From: Eutreptiella sp. 'Long Island Sound 2002'
Lineage: Eukaryota; Euglenozoa; Euglenophyceae; Eutreptiales; Eutreptiaceae
Length of the DNA: 64,000 nt
Direction of reading: 5' to 3'
NCBI GenBank assembly: GCA_964036045.1
Contig: OZ038380.1
Location: forward strand, 10,625,913 to 10,689,912
Within the stretch, counting starts at the first letter, position 1. Each line of letters starts with the position of its first letter. A program made the translations under genes and the position numbers. A model generated the notes under the pieces. That model did no database searches, was not told where the DNA came from, and saw only the letters and a program-made list of their open reading frames with translations. Shown in pieces: positions 50,777 to 62,070 of this stretch.

Positions 50777-52811
50777 GAGTCTATTATGTCGCCATGAGCT
50801 TTTGTGTGGGGCACTTTCTGGCATCGCGTAGTGCTGATGCATAGCCATTCATGCGAAACTTTGCTCTTGGCTGTCCCTACCATCTCCTTTATAATGTGTA
50901 GAGGGCAAGTTCTACGGGTCGGAGTGAGGCCTAAGCCTTACACTCACCACTATTTCGCTCTCCTTCAAGGGCAATTTTGCTCTTGGCTGTCTCTACCATC
51001 TCTTTTATACAGCGCAGAGGGAAAGTATTATTGCTTATGGGGTGCAGTGAGGCCTAAGCCTTACACTCTCCAATCTTTAATTCATTCTTTCATAGGCAAC
51101 TTACCCCTCACCAGGGCCAGTACACAGACATTCTCTTTACCTCTATTGGGGGGATATTGAGGCGTGTGATGTTCCGCAATTTCCCCCCGCTTTTGTCTGT
51201 GCCATTTTTTTGGTGCGGCCCGTGTTGGAGCAGCTGTGAGTTTGTGGCTAGGATAGCCCACGGCAGCCAATTAATTTTGGGTTCCTGGCACACTGATCCT
51301 GCCATGCCAAAAGCCGTCAAGTCTAGCAGCCATTTGTGGCGGTGGCTGAAACTCCAACCACAATGCTGCCAACCGCAGCAATTTGCATTAATATTCTTTC
51401 TGAGGTGAATACCTTACAGCAGCAGAGCCTTGTGCTGTGTCGCAACCCATTACTTGTTTGCCAGCGCATTTAGATTATATTGTTCAATGGCTTCAACAGT
51501 TCAATGGCAGCAATGCAAGTGCAGAGAATCATTGAATTATTGATGTTTGACTTCAGCAATGTAATTCATGTGCAGTGTGCGCCAAGCGATGGAGGGGCAA
51601 GCCAGCTTCTTGTCCTTACACCGTGGTGCATAGCAACATCTTGGGCTGCACGTCATAAGTACCGGCAGCCCTGTGCAGTAGCAGATTTCATCCACGTTGC
51701 AACTGACCAACCTCGAGCTTGGGGGAGTGCAGATGCATGCTTTCCGTCCTGTGTCCAACGTGCTGTGCATGCATCGGTGTTCTTCAGTGATACATGGTGG
51801 GGGTTGCACCACAAGTGCTTGTCACGAGGTATTTCAAACCACATGGACATGACAATTACAGTGCACTGAGCTTTCCAGGGCTCACCAGCTACAGCAGGAC
51901 GCCGAACAGAGTAAATACCATGACACGTTGTCGTAACTGTTTATACCACAACAAAATGGCCACACACCCGACACAATGTCATTGGTTGCACACAATGGAT
52001 GGCGGTGAGGCCAAGTGCCACATGGATAGGAATTGGAGGGTAGTGCACATCATATCCGAATCCAGGGATCTTGAATGTTGCCAATGAACTCCCGTAGCAT
52101 GGCAGCACCACAAAATGCTTTTGGATCCCATGCACTGGAGGGCCTCATCAGCGCTTTTCAATACCACTTCTGGCAGTATGCGGCGTGTTCAGCTGCTGCG
52201 GGGTCTTGCCATGTGAAAGACCGGCCACCAGCCCTGGCTGGCACAGAGGATGCGATGCAGGTCAGGAAGCTGCGCATTAGTGTGCTAGCGAGGCAACAGA
52301 GCACTGAACACATGGTTCGAAGAGCTGTGGGGGCTTAGGATGTTGAACCTCATTATTTTGGCATATTTTGAATATTTCTTGGGCGTCACACATCCTGTTT
52401 TGGGGCTTGGGCAGGTGCCACAGCCTCGCTACTCCCTCACAAGAAGGCGTGCGCCGATCGTGCACCCCCCTCCACCCACTACAGGCGACCACCACACAAG
52501 GCACACAGCACTCTGCAAAAGCATGCACCAATTACATGCGATTGCAGCACATGGTTGAGAGATGCTGTAGACCCCAATGGCACATATGCTCCCAGCGCAG
52601 TCTCCCCGTGCCCATGTTACGCAGTGACCTGCAGGGGTGTCATACACTGCTGTAAGGCAGGGCACCATAAGGTATCAACAACCCTTGGGGAGGATGTACA
52701 GGAATCTGATCTCTAGTGGTCTACATCCATGTCTCTCCATCAAAATCTGCTGGACCAGGGTCGAAATGTCCCTCCTGAGTCCACCAGCACCGGAGCAAAA
52801 CTTTGTCTGGG
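50777..52811. other. Intergenic spacer of unit 1
   Basis: No convincing gene. It holds a 116-bp direct duplication (TTGCTCTTGGCTGTC at 50871 and 50987, each followed by TTTATA.. and GTGAGGCCTAAGCCTTACAC). It also holds a sequence like the retroelement tail motif (GATGTTGAACCTCATTATTTTG, then TTGGGCGTCACACA, about 52338-52393). Frames of 90-130 codons are conserved between units only because the whole DNA is nearly identical. Confidence 0.7.
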
Positions 52812-53089
52812 CTCAGACAACTTGGAGGAAAGGTCACATGCACATCTGAACATCCAGACCTGAAGGTACTCATCGTGCCACAGCAGTCTTTTTACGTGTG
52901 TGCATTGCGAGTCCTTGATCACCCTTCCCGAAGGCCGATGCATCTGTAGAAAAAATTGGTTGGCATCATCACGTGGTAAATGTGACATGGAGGCGCTAGC
53001 GAGGGGGAACCCCAAATGACATGGTATTGGAAGCCACATGGCGTTCACCATGTGTGCTCATCATTTTTCAGTCGACACAGGACTTCAAC

Positions 53090-56000
53090 ATGTGTGGAAT
53101 TCTCGCCGCCTGCAACGTGACCGGATGTCCGATCCAGAATCGGAAGCGGCTTCTTGCCCTTTCCAAGCGTCTCAGGCACCGTGGACCTGACTGGAACAGC
53201 ATTGCCATTGTAGATGACAAGCACTACTTGTGCCATGAGCGCTTGGCCATTGTTGCCCCTGAGGAGAGCGCCGATCAACCTTTCTACTTGAAGGCCAATG
53301 ATCCAAGGCTGGCGGCCGAGCCCATGACTCCAACATCCAAGTCTGACAACCCCGAAGGGCAAATTGTGTGGATGGTGAATGGCGAGATTTACAACCACGC
53401 AAAGCTGAAGAGTCAGTTTTATTTGCACAAGCTGCTCTCCAGTGCCAGTGACTCTGAAATTGTGGGTCTCTTGTACTGGCAGTTTGGTGAACGTATGGTC
53501 CCCATGTTGGATGGCATGTTCGCCTTTGTCCTCATCGACAGCCGTAGCAAAGGGGAGCCTAACATCGTTGCAGCACGTGACCACATGGGCATCTGCCCTC
53601 TTTACTGGGGCCATGGGGCTGATGGCTCTGTTTGGTTTGCCTCTGAAATGAAGTGCCTCATCGACGACTGCGAAACCTACCAAGAATTCCCTCCAGGTCA
53701 CGCGTTCATCAACGGTGAATTGGTGCGGTGGTACAACCCCATCTGGATGAACCCCGGGCACATGCCAAAGGCTGAGGCTGATTACGGCCGAATCAAGACG
53801 ACCCTGATCAAGGCCGTGATCAAGCGTCTGATGACTGACGTTCCCTGTGGTGTTCTGCTGTCTGGTGGGTTGGACAGCTCGCTCATCGCCTCCATTGCTG
53901 TTCGCCACGGGGTCGAGGCATTCAACATGCTGAGGTGGGCCCCCCGTATGCACACCTTCTCCATTGGCATCAAGAATGCCCCTGACTTGAGGGCTGCCAG
54001 AGCAGTGGCTGACCACCTTGACACGATTCATCATGAGTTTACTTTCACAGTGGAAGAGGCTTTGGACGCTTTGCCTGACCTGATCTGGCATCTGGAGACG
54101 TGGCACCAGGTCCGTGCTGCCGTTCCGATGTACCTTCTCTCCCGCAAGATCAAGGCCCTGGGGGTCAAGATGGTGCTCTCTGGCGAGGGTGCAGACGAGA
54201 TTTTCGGTGGGTACCTGTACTTCCACAAGGCCCCAGGGCCCGTGGAAATGCAGGAGGAACTGGTCCGTAAGACGACGCGACTTCATCAGTGGGATGTGCT
54301 GCGGGCCAACAAAGCAACACAGGCCTGGGGTCTGGAGGGACGTGTTCCGTTCCTGGACAAAGCGTTCCTTGACGTGTGCATGGACATCGACCCCAGGGAG
54401 AAGATGATCAACCTCGAGGAGAGGTGTTCCTGGCACCTGAGCCCCTTTATCCCTGAGGCATATGCAGGAAGGGTTGCCAAGGGCATGGCCATCACATGGC
54501 CAAAGGGACCAGCTCAGTCAGGGATGGAGCGAAGGGGGGGTTCGGGGTAGGGGTAGGGTAGGCGATCCCTAAGGGCTTGTCCACACGACTGGCTCTTGTG
54601 CACTGCCTTCCATGTGCACTGAACACCCACTAAGACGCGCGAATGCGGACTCTTTGCACACATTTTGCCCTTTCCACGCGTGGACTATGCGCCCGCCACA
54701 CACCCCCTATGCGCACTGAGCGATGCGCCCACTGTTCGGTGGGTGCGTTGCCGACAATGGGTCCGGGTGCTGGGAGCAGGGGGTAGGTGAGGGCTCAGGT
54801 AATGGTGACAAGGGGTTGGGGTCGATGAGGCAATCGTTATTTTGGTACGACTGTTTTGCACTGCCTTCCACTGTAGGCCCGATGGCGTGCACCCCCGATT
54901 GGAGAAGTATATCCTGCGCAAGGCTTTTGATGACACCAAGAGGCCATACCTGCCTGAAAACGTTCTCTGGCGCCAGAAGGAGCAGTTCTCTGATGGAGTT
55001 GGCTATGATTGGGTTGATGGTGTGTGCTGATCTGCTCGTAAGTAATGCAACACAACGCAACACAACCCGGAGCTGACCAAAATGCCCCAAGTCTCACCAC
55101 AGCTCCCCGTCTGCGGTGGGAGGGTGCATAACCCGGGCACGCATGCACTGGGCACAGCAGGCGTTTGTTTGATCCCGTTTTACGCCAAGCCCACCACCCT
55201 GTGCCTGTGCTGTGGTATACCGAGGGTATCCCCCCGTCTTTTTGTCCGGGTCAATCCACTATGTGTTCTGCATTGCAACCCAGTTATGTTGTGCTCCAAC
55301 ATTGATGCTTAACATAAGGGTCAGCGGGTCTGATCGCCCCCGTTATTGGGCCCTCTCCAGATGGCGACACGTTTTGTACACTCGTTTGCCCCTTGCACTC
55401 TGATTGCTCATGGGTGGCACTGCCAAGGGATTTGCATTGACTGACACGCCTGTGGGGATGAAGCCGTTTACTGTGCACGGTAGAGGTGCGCTCTGCATTT
55501 CAGTTTTCTGCATGTTGTGCTTCAACGCAAGCTTTTCTGTGAGGGCCACCACGTTTCACGTGCACAGCGGCTCATACATGTTGCTCTCCAAAAAGGCAAC
55601 AAAACAGGGCTGGGGCAGTAACGGAACTGGGCAGGGCAATTCGAACCAGGCAAACCTTGCGTACGGTGGAAATGTGCCACTGGGCCACCTGCCCTGAAAC
55701 ACAAGTTCTACCGGGTCTACACCACTGACCCAATGCGCATGTTGTTAAAGAATCACGCTTCACAGGTGGCAGCATACTGAAGCCCCTTATGTCTCGAGGC
55801 AACCATCCAGTAGTACCACGATACTACTATCTTGTTCCTGTCTATGACCCCCCCCAGACAGTCAGCACCCCCCGCCCAGAGCCTTTCACTGACTAGTTGC
55901 ATCTTGTGGTCTGTGCATGTGGAGGTTCCGTTGCTCCTCTTTGTTTGCCAACTGAACTGCAGTGCGGCCTTGCCTCGATGCTCAGCTGTGTTTTGTATTT

Positions 56001-56423
56001 GGTGTGGTCCCTGTCCTCCACCGACCTGCCCACGGACTCACTTCTCACGAGGCTCCCGTCAGGAATTGCAAGCGTGATCTGCTGAGCCAATGCATGCATG
56101 CCATCCTCACCACAGGCCTGCGCAGCTATGCGGACCAAGAGATTTCGGATGCGGAATTCGCCAAGCGTGCCGAGAGGTTCCCAGTGGAGACCCCTGAAAA
56201 CAAGGAGTACTACCTGCTGCGCAAGCTTTTTGAGGAGCATTATTGCAAGCGAGAGGCCACAAAGCACAACTCCATTGCAGTAGTGCCATCTGGCAAGAGC
56301 ATTGCGTGCTCCACTCCTGAGGCGGTATCATGGCACGCTGCATGGCAGCAGGGCCCCAGTGATATCTCTGGCCGTGCAGTGAGTGGTGTCCATGTTGCAG
56401 CCGATGACTTCAACCGCCAGTAA
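53090..56423 (+). CDS. ASN: Asparagine synthetase (glutamine-hydrolysing), copy 2
   Basis: Exons 53090-54423, 54877-55019 and 56116-56423, the same splice sites and phases as copy 1, 594 aa. All catalytic motifs are intact. It differs from copy 1 in protein at codon 195 (Glu instead of Lys); the other coding changes I noticed are silent. In intron 1 the base change TGA to CGA just after GGGATGGAG removes a stop, which has no effect on the spliced product. Its spacing and orientation relative to copy 1 are those of a simple tandem array. Confidence 0.95.
55629..55694 (-). other. tRNA-like sequence in intron 2, unit 2
   Basis: Same features as 49982-50047. One base differs between the acceptor-like arms (GCGTACGG against GTGTACGG in unit 1), outside the boxes. 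Confidence 0.4.
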
Positions 56424-58458
56424 GAGTCTATTATGTCGCCATGAGCTTTTGTGTGGGGCACTTTCTGGCATCGCGTAGTGCTGATGCATAGCCATTCATG
56501 CGAAACTTTGCTCTTGGCTGTCCCTACCATCTCCTTTATAATGTGTAGAAGGCAAGTTTTACGGGTCGGAGTGAGGCCTAAGCCTTACACTCACCAATAT
56601 TTCGCTCTCCTTCAAGGGCAATTTTGCTCTTGGCTGTCTCTACCATCTCTTTTATACAGCGCAGAGGGAAAGTATTATTGCTTATGGGGTGCAGTGAGGC
56701 CTAAGCCTTACACTCTCCAATCTTTAATTCATTCTTTCATAGGCAACTTACCCCTCACCAGGGCCAGTACACAGACATTCTCTTTACCTCTATTGGGGGG
56801 ATATTGAGGCGTGTGATGTTCCGCAATTTCCCCCCGCTTTTGTCTGTGCCATTTTTTTGGTGCGGCCCGTGTTGGAGCAGCTGTGAGTTTGTGGCTAGGA
56901 TAGCCCACGGCAGCCAATTAATTTTGGGTTCCTGGCACACTGATCCTGCCATGCCAAAAGCCGTCAAGTCTAGCAGCCATTTGTGGCGGTGGCTGAAACT
57001 CCAACCACAATGCTGCCAACCGCAGCAATTTGCATTAATATTCTTTCTGAGGTGAATACCTTACAGCAGCAGAGCCTTGTGCTGTGTCGCAACCCATTAC
57101 TTGTTTGCCAGCGCATTTAGATTATATTGTTCAATGGCTTCAACAGTTCAATGGCAGCAATGCAAGTGCAGAGAATCATTGAATTATTGATGTTTGACTT
57201 CAGCAATGTAATTCATGTGCAGTGTGCGCCAAGCGATGGAGGGGCAAGCCAGCTTCTTGTCCTTACACCGTGGTGCATAGCAACATCTTGGGCTGCACGT
57301 CATAAGTACCGGCAGCCCTGTGCAGTAGCAGATTTCATCCACGTTGCAACTGACCAACCTCGAGCTTGGGGGAGTGCAGATGCATGCTTTCCGTCCTGTG
57401 TCCAACGTGCTGTGCATGCATCGGTGTTCTTCAGTGATACATGGTGGGGGTTGCACCACAAGTGCTTGTCACGAGGTATTTCAAACCACATGGACATGAC
57501 AATTACAGTGCACTGAGCTTTCCAGGGCTCACCAGCTACAGCAGGACGCCGAACAGAGTAAATACCATGACACGTTGTCGTAAATGTTTATACCACAACA
57601 AAATGGCCACACACCCGACACAATGTCATTGGTTGCACACAATGGATGGCGGTGAGGCCAAGTGCCACATGGATAGGAATTGGAGGGTAGTGCACATCAT
57701 ATCCGAATCCAGGGATCTTGAATGTTGCCAATGAACTCCCGTAGCATGGCAGCACCACAAAATGCTTTTGGATCCCATGCACTGGAGGGCCTCATCAGCG
57801 CTTTTCAATACCACTTCTGGCAGTATGCGGCGTGTTCAGCTGCTGCGGGGTCTTGCCATGTGAAAGACCGGCCACCAGCCCTGGCTGGCACAGAGGATGC
57901 GATGCAGGTCAGGAAGCTGCGCATTAGTGTGCTAGCGAGGCAACAGAGCACTGAACACATGGTTCGAAGAGCTGTGGGGGCTTAGGATGTTGAACCTCAT
58001 TATTTTGGCATATTTTGAATATTTCTTGGGCGTCACACATCCTGTTTTGGGGCTTGGGCAGGTGCCACAGCCTCGCTACTCCCTCACAAGAAGGCGTGCG
58101 CCGATCGTGCACCCCCCTCCACCCACTACAGGCGACCACCACACAAGGCACACAGCACTCTGCAAAAGCATGCACCAATTACATGCGATTGCAGCACATG
58201 GTTGAGAGATGCTGTAGACCCCAATGGCACATATGCTCCCAGCGCAGTCTCCCCGTGCCCATGTTACGCAGTGACCTGCAGGGGTGTCATACACTGCTGT
58301 AAGGCAGGGCACCATAAGGTATCAACAACCCTTGGGGAGGATGTACAGGAATCTGATCTCTAGTGGTCTACATCCATGTCTCTCCATCAAAATCTGCTGG
58401 ACCAGGGTCGAAATGTCCCTCCTGAGTCCACCAGCACCGGAGCAAAACTTTGTATGGG
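56424..58458. other. Intergenic spacer of unit 2
   Basis: Equivalent to 50777-52811, including the 116-bp duplication and the tail-like motif near 57985-58040. Confidence 0.7.
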
Positions 58459-58736
58459 CTCAGACAACTTGGAGGAAAGGTCACATGCACATCTGAACAT
58501 CCAGACCTGAAGGTACTCATCGTGCCAGAGCAGTCTTTTTACGTGTGTGCATTGCGAGTCCTTGATCACCCTTCCCGAAGGCCGATGCATCTATAGAAAA
58601 AATTGGTTGGCATCATCACGTGGTAAATGTGACATGGAGGCGCTAGCGAGGGGGAACCCCAAATGACATGGTATTGGAAGCCACATGGCGTTCACCATGT
58701 GTGCTCATCATTTTTCAGTCGACACAGGACTTCAAC

Positions 58737-61700
58737 ATGTGTGGAATTCTCGCCGCCTGCAACGTGACCGGATGTCCGATCCAGAATCGGAAGCGGCTTC
58801 TTGCCCTTTCTAAGCGTCTCAGGCACCGTGGACCTGACTGGAACAGCATTGCCATTGTTGATGACAAGCACTACTTGTGCCATGAGCGCTTGGCCATTGT
58901 TGCCCCTGAGGAGAGCGCCGATCAACCTTTCTACTTGAAGGCCAATGACCCAAGGCTGGCGGCCGAGCCCATGACTCCAACATCCAAGTCTGACAACCCC
59001 GAAGGGCAAATTGTGTGGATGGTGAATGGCGAGATTTACAACCACGCAAAGCTGAAGAGTCAGTTTTATTTGCACAAGCTGCTCTCCAGTGCCAGTGACT
59101 CTGAAATTGTGGGTCTCTTGTACTGGCAGTTTGGTGAACGTATGGTCCCCATGTTGGATGGCATGTTCGCCTTTGTCCTCATCGACAGCCGCAGCAAAGG
59201 GGAGCCTAACATCGTTGCAGCACGTGACCACATGGGCATCTGCCCTCTTTACTGGGGCCATGGGGCTGATGGCTCTGTTTGGTTTGCCTCTGAAATGAAG
59301 TGCCTCATCGACGACTGCGAAACCTACCAAGAATTCCCTCCAGGTCACGCCTTCATCAACGGTGAATTGGTGCGGTGGTACAACCCCATCTGGATGAACC
59401 CCGGGCACATGCCAAAGGCTGAGGCTGATTACGGCCGAATCAAGACGACCCTGATCAAGGCCGTGATCAAGCGTCTGATGACTGACGTTCCCTGTGGTGT
59501 TCTGCTGTCTGGTGGGTTGGACAGCTCGCTCATCGCCTCCATTGCTGTTCGCCACGGGGTCGAGGCATTCAACATGCTGAGGTGGGCCCCCCGTATGCAC
59601 ACCTTCTCCATTGGCATCAAGAATGCCCCTGACTTGAGGGCTGCCAGAGCAGTGGCTGACCACCTTGACACGATTCATCATGAGTTTACTTTCACAGTGG
59701 AAGAGGCTTTGGACGCTTTGCCTGACCTGATCTGGCATCTGGAGACGTGGCACCAGGTCCGTGCTGCCGTTCCGATGTACCTTCTCTCCCGCAAGATCAA
59801 GGCCCTGGGGGTCAAGATGGTGCTCTCTGGCGAGGGTGCAGACGAGATTTTCGGTGGGTACCTGTACTTCCACAAGGCCCCAGGGCCCGTGGAAATGCAG
59901 GAGGAACTGGTCCGTAAGACGACGCGACTTCATCAGTGGGATGTGCTGCGGGCCAACAAAGCGACACAGGCCTGGGGTCTGGAGGGACGTGTTCCGTTCC
60001 TGGACAAAGCGTTCCTTGACGTGTGCATGGACATCGACCCCAGGGAGAAGATGATCAACCTCGAGGAGAGGTGTTCCTGGCACCTGAGCCCCTTTATCCC
60101 TGAGGCATATGCAGGAAGGGTTGCCAAGGGCATGGCCATCACATGGCCAAAGGGACCAGCTCAGTCAGGGATGGAGTGAAGGGGGGGATCGGGGTAGGGG
60201 TAGAGTAGGCGATCCCTAAGGGCTTGTCCACACGACTGGCTCTTGTGCACTGCCTTCTATGTGCACTGAACACCCACTAAGACGCGCGAATGCGGACTCT
60301 TTGCGGACATTTTGCCCTTTCCACGCGCGGACTATGCGCCCGCCACACACACCCTATGCGCACTGAGCGATGCGCCCACTGTTCGGTGGGTGCGTTGCCG
60401 ACAATGGGTCCGGGTGCTGGGAGCAGGGGGTAGGTGAGGGCTCAGGTAATGGTGACAAGGGGTTGGGGTCGATGAGGCAATCGTTATTTTGGTACGACTG
60501 TTTTGCACTGCCTTCCACTGTAGGCCCGATGGCGTGCACCCCCGATTGGAGAAGTATATCCTGCGCAAGGCTTTTGATGACACCAAGAGGCCATACCTGC
60601 CTGAAAACGTTCTCTGGCGCCAGAAGGAGCAGTTCTCTGATGGAGTTGGCTATGATTGGGTCGATGGTGTGTGCTGATCTGCTTTTAAGTAATGCAACAC
60701 AACGCAACACAACCCGGAGCTGACCAAAATGCCCCAAGTCTCACCACAGCTCCCCGTCTGCGGTGGGAGGGTGCATAACCCGGGCACGCATGCACTGGGC
60801 ACAGCAGGCGTTTGTTTGATCCCGTTTTACGCCAAGCCCACCACCCTGTGCCTGTGCTGTGGTATACCGAGGGTATCCCCCCGTCTTTTTGTCCGGGTCA
60901 ATCCACTATGTGTTCTGCATTCCAACCCAGTTATGTTGTGCTCCAACATTGATGCTTAACATAAGGGTCAGCGGGTCTGATCGCCCCCGTTATTGGGCCC
61001 TCTCCAGATGGCGACACGTTTTGTACACTCGTTTGCCCCTTGCACTCTGATTGCTCATGAGTGGCACTGCCAAGGGATTTGCATTGACTGACACGCCTGT
61101 GGGGATGAAGCCGTTTACTGTGCACGGTAGAGGTGCGCTCTGCATTTCAGTTTTCTGCATGTTGTGCTTCAACGCAAGCTTTTCTGTGAGGGCCACCACG
61201 TTTCACGTGCACAGCGGCTCATACATGTTGCTCTCCAAAAAGGCAACAAAACAGGGCTGGGGCAGTAACGGAACTGGGCAGGGCAATTCGAACCAGGCAA
61301 ACCTTGCGTACGGTGGAAATGTGCCACTGGGCCACCTGCCCTGAAACACAAGTTCTACCGGGTCTACACCACTGACCCAATGCGCATGTTGTTAAAGAAT
61401 CACGCTTCACAGGTGGCAGCACACTGAAGCCCCTTATGTCTCGAGGCAACCATCCAGTAGTACCATGATACTACTATCTTGTTCCTGTCTATGACCCCCC
61501 CCAGACAGTCAGCACCCCCCGCCCAGAGCCTTTCACTGACTAGTTGCATCTTGTGGTCTGTGCATGTGGAGGTTCCGTTGCTCCTCTTTGTTTGCCAACT
61601 GAACTGCAGTGCGGCCTTGCCTCGATGCTCAGTTGTGTTTTGTATTTGGTGTGGTCCCTGTCCTCCACCGACCTGCCCACGGACTCACTTCTCACGAGGC

Positions 61701-62070
61701 TCCCGTCAGGAATTGCAAGCGTGATCTGCTGAGCCAATGCATGCCTGCCATCCTCACCACAGGCCTGCGCAGCTATGCGGACCAAGAGATTTCGGATGCG
61801 GAATTCGCCAAGCGTGCCGAGAGGTTCCCAGTGGAGACCCCTGAAAACAAGGAGTACTACCTGCTGCGCAAGCTTTTTGAGGAGCATTATTGCAAGCGAG
61901 AGGCCACAAAGCACAACTCCATTGCAGTAGTGCCATCTGGCAAGAGCATTGCGTGCTCCACTCCTGAGGCGGTATCATGGCACGCTGCATGGCAGCAGGG
62001 CCCCAGTGATATCTCTGGCCGTGCAGTGAGTGGTGTCCATGTTGCAGCCGATGACTTCAACCGCCAGTAA
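58737..62070 (+). CDS. ASN: Asparagine synthetase (glutamine-hydrolysing), copy 3
   Basis: Exons 58737-60070, 60524-60666 and 61763-62070, with splice sites as in copies 1 and 2; 594 aa with Glu at codon 195. All motifs are intact, so all three copies appear able to produce enzyme. Having several identical copies suggests either dosage selection or recent amplification; nothing in the sequence distinguishes these. Confidence 0.95.
61276..61341 (-). other. tRNA-like sequence in intron 2, unit 3
   Basis: As 49982-50047; matches the unit 2 version. Confidence 0.4.

Larger units (their letters stand above)
47165..52811 (+). repeat. Tandem unit 1 (5,647 bp) with asparagine synthetase
   Basis: The unit begins CTCAGACAACTTGG and repeats exactly 5,647 bp later at 52812 and again at 58459. 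It contains one three-exon gene (47443-50776) and a spacer of about 2 kb. Sequence left of 47165 is unrelated to the matching positions in units 2 and 3, which defines the array's left end. Confidence 0.95.
52812..58458 (+). repeat. Tandem unit 2 (5,647 bp) with asparagine synthetase
   Basis: Same content and length as unit 1, differing by scattered single-base changes. By eye identity is well above 98%. Confidence 0.95.

Noticed and set aside
51480-51869. 129-codon frame in the asparagine synthetase spacer as a second gene of the unit
   Set aside because: No recognisable domain; conservation between units is explained by near-identity of the whole spacer.
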